A DNA stretch of 64,000 nucleotides, taken from Neckera pumila (lineage: Eukaryota; Streptophyta; Bryopsida; Hypnales; Neckeraceae). Position 1 is the first letter of the stretch. Every line of letters starts with the position of its first letter. Positions 23,561 to 35,949 of the stretch are shown here, piece after piece. A program made the position numbers and the translations under genes. The DNA lies in NCBI GenBank assembly GCA_963969595.1, contig OZ018408.1, forward strand, positions 23,247,823 to 23,311,822. Reading direction: 5' to 3'. The notes under the pieces were generated by a model. The model was not told where the DNA came from, did no database searches, and worked only from the letters and a program-made list of their open reading frames with translations.

Positions 23561-23843
23561 ATTGAGGTGGCCACAGATTTGAAGAAGGTATTGTAAGAGC
23601 GCATCTTGAATGGAAAGGTAGAGTTTATATAGGGTGAAGTTCTAGGAATTGCAAAATGTGAGTTTTATGAGGTTATCATTGACATTATCAAGAGAAAACG
23701 ACAGATTTTGGAAGATATTACAACAATAGACGTTCAAGGTATAAAGGTGGGTGCAAATGAAGAAGACTAAGATGATGCTGGTTACATTCGTGGAGAAGTT
23801 GCTAGGATGGAATCATTTCCGGGAGATGGAGAGATTCGAGCTA

Positions 23844-24178
23844 CCTTACAAGAACACCACTACTGCTTTAGTGATACTCTTAAAAGAATATAAAAGTAAA
23901 AGATTTCCAAAATTCAACCACAACTTTTACTAATAAAATAAAGATGACCACAAAATAAGATAAACTCAAAAATCAAAGATATATATAAATGAAAGAAGCC
24001 AAGCCCCTTAACTACCCACAGAAAGAACTCAAGACTACAAACAATATGGGACAAATGCTCAATCCAACTCAACCTTTTACTTTCTTCTTACGAGCCTAAC
24101 CACCCTTCTATTTGGAACCAATAAAGATGGTGTAACATGCTTGTCTTTTAACTAGTAAATAGCCCACATCACGACAAC
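23844..24178 (-). repeat. LTR-like terminal repeat, right copy, inverted
   Basis: Reverse complement of 21324-21661 along its length ('gtaacatgcttgtcttttaa', 'aagccaagccccttaa', 'cttacaagaacaccac'). It ends 'acgacaac' where the left copy starts with its complement. Flanks are 'tagaa' on the left and 'taggt' after one base on the right, only a weak hint of a duplication. Confidence 0.8.
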
Positions 24179-24493
24179 GTAGGTATAGTTATGCATCAAA
24201 ACTAGTCTTGAAATTTAGTTTAAATCCATCTTGGAGTCTGATAATTATCAATCTAAAACACCTTCCTACTAACCTTATATTTAAAATCAAGTACCATAGA
24301 ATTTTTTGTGTGGCACAATTATTCCATCATTCATTATGATTCTTAAAAATATGCTACCAAAGATTATCAATCATCTCGACAATATCACCAAAATTGCTTG
24401 CTCTTAGAATCCATACGAAATCATCAGAATCATCAGTAGAGAGCCAGAGAATCTACTCTCTGAATTAACTTGTGTATTGTTCAACCACTATAA

Positions 24494-24747
24494 GGCCATA
24501 TTCATTAAAATGAGACAAAGTATAGTCTCAATTTTATCTTTGACTCAAAGATAAATCGTTATAACTATTTAATTTTGAGACTATTTAATGATTTGAGACT
24601 TTCATATGTTAATATATATATATAAATCTTTGATTGCCCAAAGGTTGCACTCGCATTTTATCTTCAACTCGAGGATAAAATCACTAAAACAATTTTAGAG
24701 TTGAAGTCTCAAAATGACCATTTTGTCTCATTTTAACGAATATGGCC
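24494..24747. mobile_element. TIR MITE (254 bp)
   Basis: The left end GGCCATATTCATTAAAATGA and the right complement GGCCATATTCGTTAAAATGA form ~26 bp inverted repeats. The inside repeats 'gactcaaagataaa' and 'gagtct' motifs. No matching flanking duplication was identified, so the superfamily is unknown. Confidence 0.7.
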
Positions 24748-24816
24748 AACAATGATGTTCAATAAAACATCAAGATCACTATGTTAACAACAGAGTTAAT
24801 CGCCAAATTCAAAATC

Positions 24817-25022
24817 CACTATAAGAAACTCGCGTTTTAGGTGACAAGCCTTGATTTTTCTTGACGAATTTTAGTAGACATCTAAAGCAACAAACCCATG
24901 TTTTTATGTCAACATTAATGTTTATTGGACATTTTTGTTGACAAAAAACATGAATTTATTGCATTGGATGTCCACTAAAATCCGTCCAAAAAAATCACTT
25001 AAAATGCGGGTTTCTTATAGTG
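24817..25022. mobile_element. CACTA-type short foldback element (206 bp)
   Basis: It begins CACTATAAGAAACTCGCGTT and ends with the complementary 'gcgggtttcttatagtg'. The rest also pairs ('gacggattttagtggacatc' type), so it is nearly a full hairpin. The flanking triplets are ATC and TTC, one mismatch from the 3 bp duplication of CACTA elements. Confidence 0.75.
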
Positions 25023-25103
25023 TTCAGTAAAAACAAACAATCTCAAAGCAAATTCACAATATACTCACCTTTGATAGGTGATTAATCCAATTACAAAAGC
25101 ATG

Positions 25104-25126
25104 TTATATATATATATATATATATC
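25104..25126. repeat. (TA)n microsatellite
   Basis: Alternating T/A run. Confidence 0.9.
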
Positions 25127-26250
25127 GAAAATCTGACAAAATGAGACATATTTGAAGATAGATTCGTGACTGAGGATTTCAAGCAAATAGGAGTTTTTGG
25201 GCAAGCAAGAGTGTTGAAATTACACTCTCAAACAAGCTACTTTACAACAAAATTTATTTGTCCTACTAGAATCTATAGCAATCACTTTATTGACATATAT
25301 AATTGTTGTCGCAACAAAGTTAGTCTAGAATTATAGCAACCGACTCTTGACGTGTATATAATAAGCATTTTTAGTTGTCAATGTAATGATCTCTTTTTAT
25401 TAATATAGTTTGAGTAAGAAATTCAAAATTTCAACAAAATGAGCTTAGAAATCACCAAAGTATTGTTCTACATCTTTTTGAACTATTTTTTGTCTCATAG
25501 CAAAATAGGCCTTAGACTTTTGGTGGCAAATAAATGTTTTGAACAAAGCAAGACTATTGACGGTAAATTTCATTGGTCACTAAATAATTAATGATTGTAT
25601 TGACAATTGTTAACCACAAATATCATATCACAAGCCATACTTGTCAAAATGTTTTGGACAAAAGGAGAACAATTTAGAACATTTGGAATTTTAGATCATT
25701 ATTTGAATTTAAGAGTCCAAAAAATACATGCTAGATATGCAAACCTCCATCTGCAATGGCTTTCAGGATAATAGAGCGATTCCCGCCTCTATTTCCAAAA
25801 TCCCTCTTTCATACAATTTGACAATTTTTTTATTTGTATTACATACAATCGAAAGATGCAAACATATCCAAAAAAACAAAAGTATCATTGATAGCCAGTT
25901 GTTTCTCCAAGTCAACACATGTTGGTTGCTAGAAATAGTAACCCTTAAATTCACTATGAATAGCTATACAAAATCGCTTTAGTAACTCTATGACAGTACT
26001 TTCACTAGTCTTGCATACTTGTTTGTAACATCTGCACAAAGTCCACAATACAATATATGTAATGTTGAGGTAATTTTTGATGGGGAGAAAAATTCAATAT
26101 ACTAGTGTAATCCTTTTTCTGTACAAAATAATCATCATAGGCGCACACCTCCTCTATTTAATGCAGTAGTAAAACAAGTTGCTTGTGGAAGTGTAGATAA
26201 ACAATTTGGCCCCTTTTTAATTTTTTTGATGTATATTTGGATGCCTACTT
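25127..26250. other. Unassigned intergenic DNA
   Basis: AT-rich with ORFs under 90 codons and no recognisable content. Confidence 0.5.
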
Positions 26251-27340
26251 GGTTTGTTTTAATCGATTATTTTCTAATTTATGTTCTAATTTGGTAGTAT
26301 TGTAGGTATTACACCAAGTTGAGAGTTTAATTTTTGAATTCCATTTTCATAAGAAATTAAAGTAATATTCCAATTAAGAGTCCTGTTGACCATTTATAGA
26401 TTTCAATTCGGGTTTTAATGACCAAGTTCATCTGCAGGGGTATCTATCCTAGTTGAAAACAATCCAGATGTCAAAGCCAAGTTGGAAGTAGATGTACAAG
26501 TCGTGTTTGTAGATTCTAATTTGGGTGGTTGGAAGTAGTTAAGCCGTCTTTTCTAGTTTTGTAACCGTCTGATTGAATTTTCTCTTAGGTAGTATTTGTT
26601 CACATTTGTTTTAATCCACTGTTTTAGAATATGTCAATGCATGTCCAGCTAATCAAGCTGTATAGATTTCTTGTATGTTCCAAGTCAATTGCTTGGTGTG
26701 TGAGTGTATGCTATGAATGTACCTGCAGAATCATAAAGATGATCCAAGATATTTAAGTGTGATGTGATGAAACATAGGTGTTTAAATTGGGGACAGAATG
26801 TGGAAGAGTTTGTGGCAGAGAAATGAAGTTCTTAAATGTTAAAATGGTAGTGAAGATATTGTAGACCAAATAAGGAAGCTGATCTGTGAAATCAAATTGG
26901 AGAAAAATTTGTGTTGGAAAGTAGAATCATGTCCTAGTTGAAAATTTCATGTCCTAGTTGAAAATTTTGTTAATGTTGTGATGGAGTATAGAAGATGAAT
27001 GCTAACTGAGAGTTGAGAAGTTGAGAATTGAAGTGTGAGATCTATATTTTCATTGAAGTGTATGAGCAAAATATATAAACAAGTGCAACAAACTAACGGT
27101 GGCTTTATTCATCAATCGGTTAATACAAAGGAATTATATATTGAATTGATATTTATTGTGTGTGTGAAAATATTTGAATGCCTATGATTATTGATTATGA
27201 GTCTATTGAGAGTGATTATATTTGTGGTTGAATTGAATTGAGTTGCATAAAAATCCTTGTGTAAGTATAATTAATACTATAGTGATTGTATGCTTGAAAT
27301 GAAGAATTAAATTGTATTTTTAATTTTGAAAGAGAATTCT
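26251..27340. repeat. CAATTGG-motif-rich region, left part
   Basis: Diverged forms of '(C)CAATTGG(N)AGT' recur irregularly ('accaagttgagagttt', 'ccaattaagagtcc', 'gccaagttggaagtaga', 'ggttggaagtag'). A 19 bp direct repeat, 'tcatgtcctagttgaaaatt', sits at 26929-26967. The better preserved part of the same texture is at 29480-30600. Confidence 0.4.
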
Positions 27341-27540
27341 AGTTAATTTTGAGTTATGGATAAGAGCCACTTTACACACAAGGCACAATGGGTTCATTGA
27401 CTATAAATCCTAATCCTTGCACAAAGCTCAACATAACCTCATCTTCTAAATCATCTTCTCTCATTTGATCCCTAGCAACAAAAAGTCAAACCCTCCATTT
27501 GTCCATAGTGAATTAAAAAAAAATATTCCTTAAATTTTTT

Positions 27541-27895
27541 TTAAATGACTCTAAAATAGGGTCGTCACCGTCACAACACGTCTAAGCGGACGTGACTTTG
27601 ACAAAATGTTCAAATCCAACCCTAGTATCCGTCAAGATCAAAATACATACATATTCTTTAGCTTTTCTTTATGAATGGTCTATTTGTCCTGTTGACCTGT
27701 TGACGACCGGTCCGTCCAATTTGATAGTTGGTTCATCCAGTTGACAGACATGCCATCCCTCAATTTTGTTTTTGGCCAACACGATTCCAACGCGTTTGAA
27801 CACATCCGAACCAACACCAACAGACATCCCAACATGTAAAGCCAATGTCACGTCAAAATGAACAATCTTGTGTCCAATGCTCAACCAAGTGTCCC
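27541..27895 (+). repeat. Direct repeat copy 1 (CpG-depleted)
   Basis: Collinear with 28308-28695: 'ggacgtgactttgac', 'gaccggtccgtccaa' versus 'ggccggtccgtccag', 'aacacgattccaacgcgttt' versus 'cgacgtgatcccggcgtgtc', 'acagacatccca'. The differences are largely C-to-T or G-to-A at CG sites in this copy. About 400 bp separate the copies. This could be a short terminal-repeat retrotransposon (TRIM), but TG/CA ends and a primer site were not established. Confidence 0.6.
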
Positions 27896-28307
27896 AACCC
27901 CTAAATCATACATCTTAAATTTAGCATTTCTTTTACACTTTTTTTCTTCATTTCACCCTACACCTTAAATCCCAACATTTTTCTTAACGGTTTCTTTTCT
28001 TCACCAGCAGCTCGCCGTATCATGCGCATTATGGTTGAAGATGTTGTCTCACCGCCCAGGGAGAGTTTCACCTACCGCCGGAAGGTAAAAGATTGAGAGA
28101 TCCGTCTTTTTTTTTAAGTTACCGGATTCTTCATCACTCTAGTGATTCTTAAGATTCCAAAGTTTGTTTATGACCGTCCTGTGACAGTCTTGCATTGCGT
28201 TGTGTTTTCGTCAATCTTGCATTGTGCCGTTTTTTGCCAGGAGAGACGCCACTAGAGATGCCAAGTGTGCGTGAGATTGTGCGGCAACCGTCAGAGCATG
28301 GTTGTCA
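27896..28307. other. Spacer between the direct repeats
   Basis: GC-richer than its surroundings in 28010-28090 ('caccgcccagggagagtttc', 'ctaccgccggaaggtaaaag'), which looks like an exon fragment followed by a GT. It is too short to name a protein. Confidence 0.4.
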
Positions 28308-28695
28308 CTTGTCACCATCAAAATAGGTCTGGACAGACGTGACTTTGACGAAACGTCAGGAACCAACTCCAACGTCCATCAAAATTCTATATATAGAAAG
28401 AGGGGGAGAGAAAATTTAATATAGAGAGAGGGAGAGAGAGAATTTTAATTTTAATTTTAATTAATTTATTTAGACGGTTTGCCTGTCAACTTGAATGGTC
28501 CATCCTTCCCATTGACGGCCGGTCCGTCCAGGTTGACGATTGGTTTGTCCAAGTTGATGGTTAGGTTGTCTTAGGGACAATTTTTTTTTTTGGCCGACGT
28601 GATCCCGGCGTGTCTAGACGCATCCAAATTGACACTGACAGACATCCCGACGTGAAAAGCCATCTTTCTGACAGAATGGACAACCATGTTCTTAA
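28308..28695 (+). repeat. Direct repeat copy 2 (CpG-richer)
   Basis: Partner of 27541-27895. It retains more CG dinucleotides and carries an extra purine-rich insertion of GAGAGA type at 28395-28445. Confidence 0.6.
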
Positions 28696-28877
28696 ACATG
28701 CAAGGGCTATGACCAAGTGGCAAGAGCCGACTTCAAAAGAGCTCTTAGTTTCTGCAAGTTAACTATGCCTGATGTGCAAGCACTCAATTTTTGTACTCAA
28801 TGTGCCCGACGTGTTGGCTCAAAATTAGTTTTGTGCCTTGATTTCAGAGTGTTCTTAATAAGTTGCAAAAATAATGC

Positions 28878-29258
28878 CACTAGTAGAAAATTTAATAGTC
28901 AAATCAACAAAAATTCAGCACAAAAGTATGAATTTTTTGGTTAATTTGAATAAGTTGACTTGGACAATTATCAACACAATAAAATGTTCATTTGTTTGTT
29001 GAATTTGTTACTTTTTTCTGGAAAAAATTAAGTTTCCCAAAGATTCTAAAAAAAATTTAAATTTTAAAAAAAAAATTTGAAAATTTGACAAATTTTGGTT
29101 GATTTAGTCGTTGCAATACTGAAATTGACAAAAATAATGTGATTATTTTCTTGACTTGGGTAAAATCAATAAGAATTTGTAAAATTGGACATTACAATAC
29201 CCAAGTTAATAAAAATTGTTGATTATTTGTTGATCTAGTCAATGATTTTTTAGTAGTG
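28878..29258. mobile_element. CACTA-type non-autonomous element (381 bp) with TGC target duplication
   Basis: It begins CACTAGTAGAAAA and ends TTTTTTAGTAGTG. The flanking triplets are TGC (28875-28877) and TGC (29259-29261), a perfect 3 bp duplication. The subterminal regions repeat 'ttgacttgg', 'aatttgta' and 'gttgattt' motifs. No coding capacity. Confidence 0.88.
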
Positions 29259-29479
29259 TGCGCCTTCTCTATGGGAGTTGTTAGATTCCGGTAATGCACC
29301 GGTTTCTTTTTCAGGTTTGACACATGGTATAAACACTTTAGCGTAGACCGCTAGAAATATTTTTAGCTCAATACAACACATAAACAGCTTCAACCTCAAA
29401 ATGTAGGAAAATAAATTGATTTCAATTCTTTAATTTTAATAACTATTATTTGTTTGTCTGAAATTTTATTAACACATAT

Positions 29480-30600
29480 AATACTTGTAGTCGATTTTGT
29501 ATTCTCTTTTTAGCCAATTGGGAGTTTTTGTGTTAAATTGTGAAGTATACCAATAGGGAGTGTAGTTTAAGGACTTACTAGCGGTAGTTACTAATTGGAA
29601 TTAAGATTCAGTTGAATTGAGATGTAGAAGCCAATTGGTAGTTATGTTGGTTAGAGACTTAAGCTTATAGGCGAGTGATTCCCAATGGGTAGTTTAGTCT
29701 TTCTTTGCAGTGTTGCAAGAACTCCTTCCTAGTTGGAAGTAAAAAAACAATTGTGTGTCTTTGTATTTTTATAAATGTTTCTATGAGTATAAGAATGATT
29801 TGCAATCGGAAGTATTTGTATGTGAATATTTGAATATGTGTGAGTATGTACAATTGGAGTTTATGTTATGGCTATAGAAAAGAAATACTAATCAGGTGGA
29901 GATCTGTTGTTGGCTGAGTGTTGAGTAGGTGGAGTGGAAAATCAAAGTGATCAATTGGAGTTGAATTATTATTGTGGAGTGATTGTGAGTCTAATTGCAA
30001 GATTAGAAACAATTGGAAAGAAAAAGAGAAATTGTGAGAGATGTATTAAATTAGAAATAATGAATGAAGCAATTGAGAGTTTAATTTAAGGAAATATAAA
30101 AACTGTGATTAAGTAAAATTGTGAAAATCAATCCAATTGGAATAAATGTAAAATGATAAAAAAAGGAACTATAAGAGTGATCAATTAATAAAGAATCTAA
30201 ATTGAAAGATGATGTTGTGAATGAGAGTCATGAGTGAATATAAATTACATATGAAAAATAATTGTAAATTTTGTAATGATACCCATCGGAATGAGATAAG
30301 ATGCATCAATAGAGTCATTCAAGAACAATTGGAGTTGCAGTCAATTCAAAGCAAGGAGAAAAGGAAGCAATTGGTAGATGTAAAAGAAAAAATGAATAGA
30401 GAGCAAAGTTATTCAAATTCCAAGATAAAAAAAATTGGAGAAAAGCTAGAAGATTAATGGCAATTGGAATTGTGATAAGTATTTCTAAGACCATAGCCAT
30501 TGATATGATAGAATGAAATTGTGAATCTCAAAATCATGCAATTGGTGTTCTTTGGATTAATGAAAATTCTGGTTCAAATAAATTTACCTCCTAGAGTTTG
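29480..30600. repeat. CAATTGG(N)AGT-rich region
   Basis: About 18 near-copies of CCAATTGG(G/A/T)AGT occur in 1.1 kb (for example near 29517, 29550, 29630, 29680, 29803, 29850, 29955, 30327, 30370, 30460, 30540). Spacing is irregular, roughly 40-100 bp. Chance would give fewer than one CAATTG-core site here. Possibly an eroded satellite or an expanded repeat; no coding sense is seen. A 78-codon ORF (30221-30457) is lysine-rich and repeat-derived. Confidence 0.5.
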
Positions 30601-31316
30601 AACTCTACTTTGGGTTATTTTAGAGAAGAAATAAAAACCCGTTTGCATTACTTGTGAATTACTTTTCTCTTTGCTGTATTGTATTAGTGTACAATAAAAT
30701 ATTTCAATTAGTACATCTAGTCAACCAACCACGACACATTTAATCACTGAATCATGCTTAACGTTAACTAAGTGTATGATTATTATTGATAAAGCCTTAT
30801 AACAATTGGCTATTATGCATCTGCAACCTATTCATTTCTAGTTTGGCTTTCTGACATTTTTGTCAAGTATCCCTTTAATTACTAATATAATATGGAATAT
30901 TTCACATCATTTTGTTTGGAAGGATGCAATGCATAATTTGGCTAGTGAAAATTATAAATGATTTTCAAATAGAACGTCCATGATTGTTTTTTTCATTTTT
31001 TCATTTTTTCATAAGCTTTGCCCCAATTTTAAAGCACCACTTTGTAATGTTTCTATTGAAAATAAATATTGGATATAAAATTTTTTCTTTACGTAGCACA
31101 ATTAATCCATGTACATTGAGGTCTAATGCAATTACACATTTTTGCATCCTAGCAGTTTTCATTAGGAAGTTCTAAAACTAAAATAAGTTGTATCATGCTA
31201 AAAAATGGACCGATTTTCAAACTGCAAATTTCATTGAAATTGTATCATAACAAATAAGTTCATATGAAAATTAAAATGATACAACACTTTGAATCTTATG
31301 CCTGCACTATCCATAA
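30601..31316. other. Unassigned intergenic DNA
   Basis: AT-rich with no supported feature. Confidence 0.5.
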
Positions 31317-31604
31317 TACTAGAAGAAAATTGTGTTGTACTTGTCAAAAACTGCGTTGTACTCAATAAATAGTATGGAATCGATTTTGTTGAGTTTTCTC
31401 TTTGTAATGCAATATTTTGCATTCAAATACAAAATTTTACGTTTTACTTATCAAATTCTGTGTTGAAACGTTGGAATGATGAATTTTGCGTTACGAAGGG
31501 AGAACTCAACAAACCAAAATCTTCTATACTTTTTGTTGGATACAACGCAATTTTTGTCAAGTAAAACGCAGATTTGACAAGTAAAATGCAGTTTTTTTCT
31601 AGTG
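31317..31604. mobile_element. CACTA-like foldback element (288 bp)
   Basis: The left end TACTAGAAGAAAATTGTGTT matches the complement of the right end (CACTAGAAAAAAACTGCATT). Both continue into 'ttgtacttgtcaaa'. The first base appears mutated (C to T). The flanking triplets do not match, so confidence is moderate. Confidence 0.6.
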
Positions 31605-33399
31605 ATGCAGCTACCATCTAGTAATACAAACCTTTGCTAAATTTATTGCTTGCATTTGATTGGGTGTTTTTATAATGAGCTTTATAATTATTGTAGGAAT
31701 ACTTCATTCTACATTGCTTGAATTTGATGGATCATTTTACTTGTTGTATTGGCTAGTCACAATAGACTATAGAAGTTCTTTTTAAAATTCTCTATAGAAT
31801 TCAAGTTAGATGAATTTGGAGACCAATCTAATTTTTCATTTTATAAGCTCACCTTGACATTTCAAGAACTTTACAGCTATGGACTGGAACACTGTCTTCC
31901 ATAAGTATAAGTTTATGTGGTTCATTATGCATGAAGTAAAATCCACTCAATGCCCCTTCACAAACATTCCAGATAAAATTAGTTGCGTTTCATTTACCTT
32001 GCAGTATAAAGATTACTTAACATTTGTCAAATCTTGCAAAAGCTCCCGAATTATCACCTATGTTCAATATGATTTAAAAATAGATGCGAGATACTTTAAT
32101 GTGAATTTTTCATGTTCCTTTTTCCAAATTCAAATCTATTAAGAGTCATGCCAACTTTAAATGACAATTCATCCGTCTAGACGACATTCCTTCAATCTTT
32201 GTCTATCCAAATGACAACATTTTCAAGCAAATGTCAATATTTTAGCTTTATGTTGGATCCAAAAATAGGATATTTAAGAGTTACAAATTGAAAACAAAAA
32301 AATTCATGGTGAAAGAAAATAGATGGAAAAAGAATGACTCATCAAATGATATATGAAACAAACTTGAAATAAATTAGGAATATCAAATCTTCAATAGAAA
32401 TGGATTTTTTCATATTGAAGGCAATATAGTAGAATAGTGAAAAGAAAAAAAAAATCTACAGTGGAAACAAAAATATGGCAAGGAAAATTGCTCCAAAATG
32501 GAAGAACAATAAGTTCCTATTTTTGCAACTTAGAAATTTTTTGACCAATTTATATTTTTGCAGCTTAGAGTTGTATATTTATGTACAGTTTGATATGAGT
32601 CACTGAACAATTCTAACACATTATGGTCAGAAATAGGACTCCCGCATACTAAATTGACAGCTAGCAGTGAACGAGAGTGGAAATTGCATATTTTCAAGAC
32701 AAATGTGGGTGATAATTTAAAAATTAATTGTGCATTAGTAGAATGGCCTATTTGAAGCAGCTAATTATCTACCATTGGTCAAAAATGAATGAACAAAAGT
32801 TTGAAAATAAACAAGAACACAAAATTCTTGTTATAAAACTTTTATAGTGAGTTAATTAATTATTTACATTAAATGTTTGGATTAAAGTTGCCTCATCTAC
32901 ATATTATCATCTTTAGGGAGCATGGTATGAGGTACTGATTGAAAATATATTTTAGGTGCTTCAATTATTAGTTATGAGAATCAAGCATTCTTGATTTTAT
33001 AACCAATTGTTGGTCAGAAATAGAATAACCTATATGACCAAAATAGAATGAATCACTTCAAAAATTCTTGTTGATTTTGTTTTGGAAAAAAAAGGTGTGA
33101 AAAAAGTATGAAATCCTCGAAAATCTATTTCTCTACACAGAATAGTTGCTTCCTCATTATATCTATACTGCAGATATGATAAATTGCTTAACTAGTTGGG
33201 AATTTAAAGTAATTATGGCTCCGCTATTCTCTGCACTATTAGTGATGCCCAACTAAAAGGTCTTGTTTTTTAATTGCAAGACCTTGGCGATAGAAATTAT
33301 TACATGGATTTTAGCGCTTGAAAAGAATTAGAAAAATTTATATTGAAGTTTTTTTTATCAATTGATATTTTGAGTTTTTTCATTAATAGTGTTACTTAA
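31605..33399. other. Unassigned intergenic DNA
   Basis: The longest ORF (31879-32142, 87 codons) has no recognisable domain. Otherwise AT-rich and featureless to me. Confidence 0.5.
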
Positions 33400-34060
33400 C
33401 ATATTAAAAACTTTTTGAAATAGTGACCAAGTAATTTGAAAAATTGAATTTGCAATTGTGGATTGTTCATTTTCAAATTTTCAAATGATACAATAAGAAA
33501 AAATATACTATAATATTCTAGACTATAATATAAACATAAGGAGAGGTTTCCAAATTTTTTGAGCATATATTGCATTTGATATGAATATTTTTACTTTTTA
33601 TTCAAAATTCAAATTATTTTTCAAATATTTCCAAAAAAAATTGAATTTTTGACAACCAATAGAAAGCAAGTAGTCACGTCGCAAAAATATGAATATAAGA
33701 AATCTCGTTTATAAATAATTGCAAAATGAAGTTCGAAAAATAATTGTAGGCTCTGCCTTTGAGGATTAAAAGTCTCTAGACTTTTGTTGACATGGAAGTC
33801 TTGGCAACTATGAACTCTTTATGCTAAACTTTAGAGTTGGGTATTGACCAATAGCTTGCATTGAAATCTATATCTGTCAATATAGAGACCCCAAAAATCA
33901 GGACCCCATGGTTACAAAATAGACCCTTGTAAATGTCATATTTTTTTTAATTCAAAATTTTTTGGCCTTGATTTTTGAAAACTAATTGAATCCAAAGCTT
34001 CAATTTGGTTCCCTTAAAAAACTTTATCAACCCCCTCAATTAAAAAGACATTGAATTCTC
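33400..34060 (+). repeat. Dispersed repeat E, copy 2
   Basis: Collinear with 35950-36560 ('gcatttgatat', 'caaccaatag', 'ttgacatggaagtcttgg', 'tgtcaatata', 'gaccccat') and with the reverse of 5930-6690. The borders are approximate. Confidence 0.6.
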
Positions 34061-35026
34061 TATATTACATCAAACCCCATATTTGCAAAGCAGACCCTCT
34101 TAATCCTTGTTTTTTTTCTTTTTGAATTCCCAATTCTTCTTTTTTAGGTTGTGGAAATTAATTGGACTTCAAAGGTTTCTGTTTGTTTTGAGTTCTCAAA
34201 AAAATTCAACTCCTCCATTGGGAAAGAAATTTTTTCTCGTGGCTTCAATTCATGGCTTTAATTTCATTTGTGTAACTTCAAATCCTAATTTTTTCATTGT
34301 GGCTTCAAAATTCTATTGTTTTCATCTTGACTTCATTACACCATTTTTTTAGATGTCACTTCAAACACTGTAGTATGACTTGGCCTTTGCCTTTGCAATG
34401 ACAATTTTTTTTTTCATCCAAAGCAATTCATTTACATTTACATTTACATTTTTATTTATATACATTTAAAGATGGTTTTGGTTTTGTAGTAATGTAATTA
34501 ATTATTTTACAAACCATCATTAATAATTAATGATGGGGTTCATAATTATTCATTGTAAACAAAATCTCATGTCCTTTTAAATTAAGGGGATCTTAAAATT
34601 GGAAATGACTTAATTATTATAGTATTGTGTATTGGTAATATGCATGAATAGAAGTGGGTTGACATTTCTTATCTTTTAATTGTATTATTAATGGTTCAAG
34701 GTAGTGGTTCATTATTTGCTTTTAATGACTAGCCTAACAATAGATTGTTCTATTTTCATTACCACACTGGTCACATTGGCTACCAATTCAAAACCCTTCC
34801 AACACTAGCGTTTTATTTGTGAAGTTTTCTATACAATTCTTACTCAGTTTCTACAGATTTCATTATCAATTGTTTCTTAACCTTTTATAAAAATTCAATT
34901 TTGACATTAACAAATTAATAAAAAAACAAAAGGTAGGTCACACTATGGTCACCCTAAAGTCACAAAGTGATTTTTATATGAAGTTTCTCAATGCAAAACC
35001 CCCAAAAGGTCACTCGGAAAATTGGT
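34061..35026. other. Unassigned intergenic DNA
   Basis: Very T-rich (34105-34380), then AT-rich. A simple 'acattt' repeat occurs at 34430-34465. No supported gene. Confidence 0.5.
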
Positions 35027-35030
35027 TTAA

Positions 35031-35942
35031 CCCTTAAAGGACCAATATGCATTTTTTGGCTACATAGAAATTTTAGGTGGGTACGTATGACTAAAGATTT
35101 CCATACCTTTGGCCCAAATTTTAATAGAGGGTGGGGACAAGGAATATCTTTCATATGCACTAAATTTGATGACACTTGGAACTATGGGTAAAAAATTAAG
35201 GCCTAATATGTTACTTTTTTCGTAACTGGGCAGTCTAGGCAGCTAAGAAAAAATCACTTTTTTTGAAACCAAAAGTCCAAAATTGGTTTTCTAGAGTTCT
35301 ATATATGTGGAAAGCTTTGAATCATTCCATTTTGATCAATGAGTCAAAAGTCATGAGGATTTTTTGTTTGCGAGCAATTATGGATTCTCTACTCTAAAAT
35401 AAACTTTGAAGTCCTTTATCTTACTCATTTTTCAATATTTAAAAAAAAATGAATCACAGGATGTATATCATTTATTACAATACTGCAACCATTGGGATTG
35501 GCATTATTGAAATCCATAACTAAATTCTTAACAATATAGTATTTTCAATTATTTTCTACTACTATCTACTTACTATTTTTTTCCTATATGTTGTACAATT
35601 CCAAATGATGTGAAGTTTTTCAAGAATGTAGACAATTTGCCTTGAAGAATGAATCCAAAGAGTAACCACCATTTGAGACATTTTTTCATACAAAAGTGAG
35701 CTTGTGAAGTATAGCTGCCCGATTTTTCGCAGGGACAAAAAAGGATTTTTGTCAATTTATATATCTTGCAATCCACATGGTGGAAATTTCTGAAATTTTT
35801 CCCACCTCTTTTCAAACCAGTGTACTACAAGATCCTATGGTTACATGTGTCAAAAAAAATTTTAAACTTCTCTTGGTACTTTTTCTAAAAATGACAATTT
35901 TTGAGTGTTTTTGGTGAAAACATAGTCATGGAACTTTAGGGA
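35031..35942 (+). mobile_element. TTAA-bounded TIR element, subfamily B (912 bp)
   Basis: TTAA lies at 35027-35030 and 35943-35946. The ends are CCCTTAAAGGACCAATATGC and CATGGAACTTTAGGGA. It aligns throughout with the reverse of 4517-5440 and with 12480-13249. Non-coding. Confidence 0.87.
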
Positions 35943-35949
35943 TTAACCA

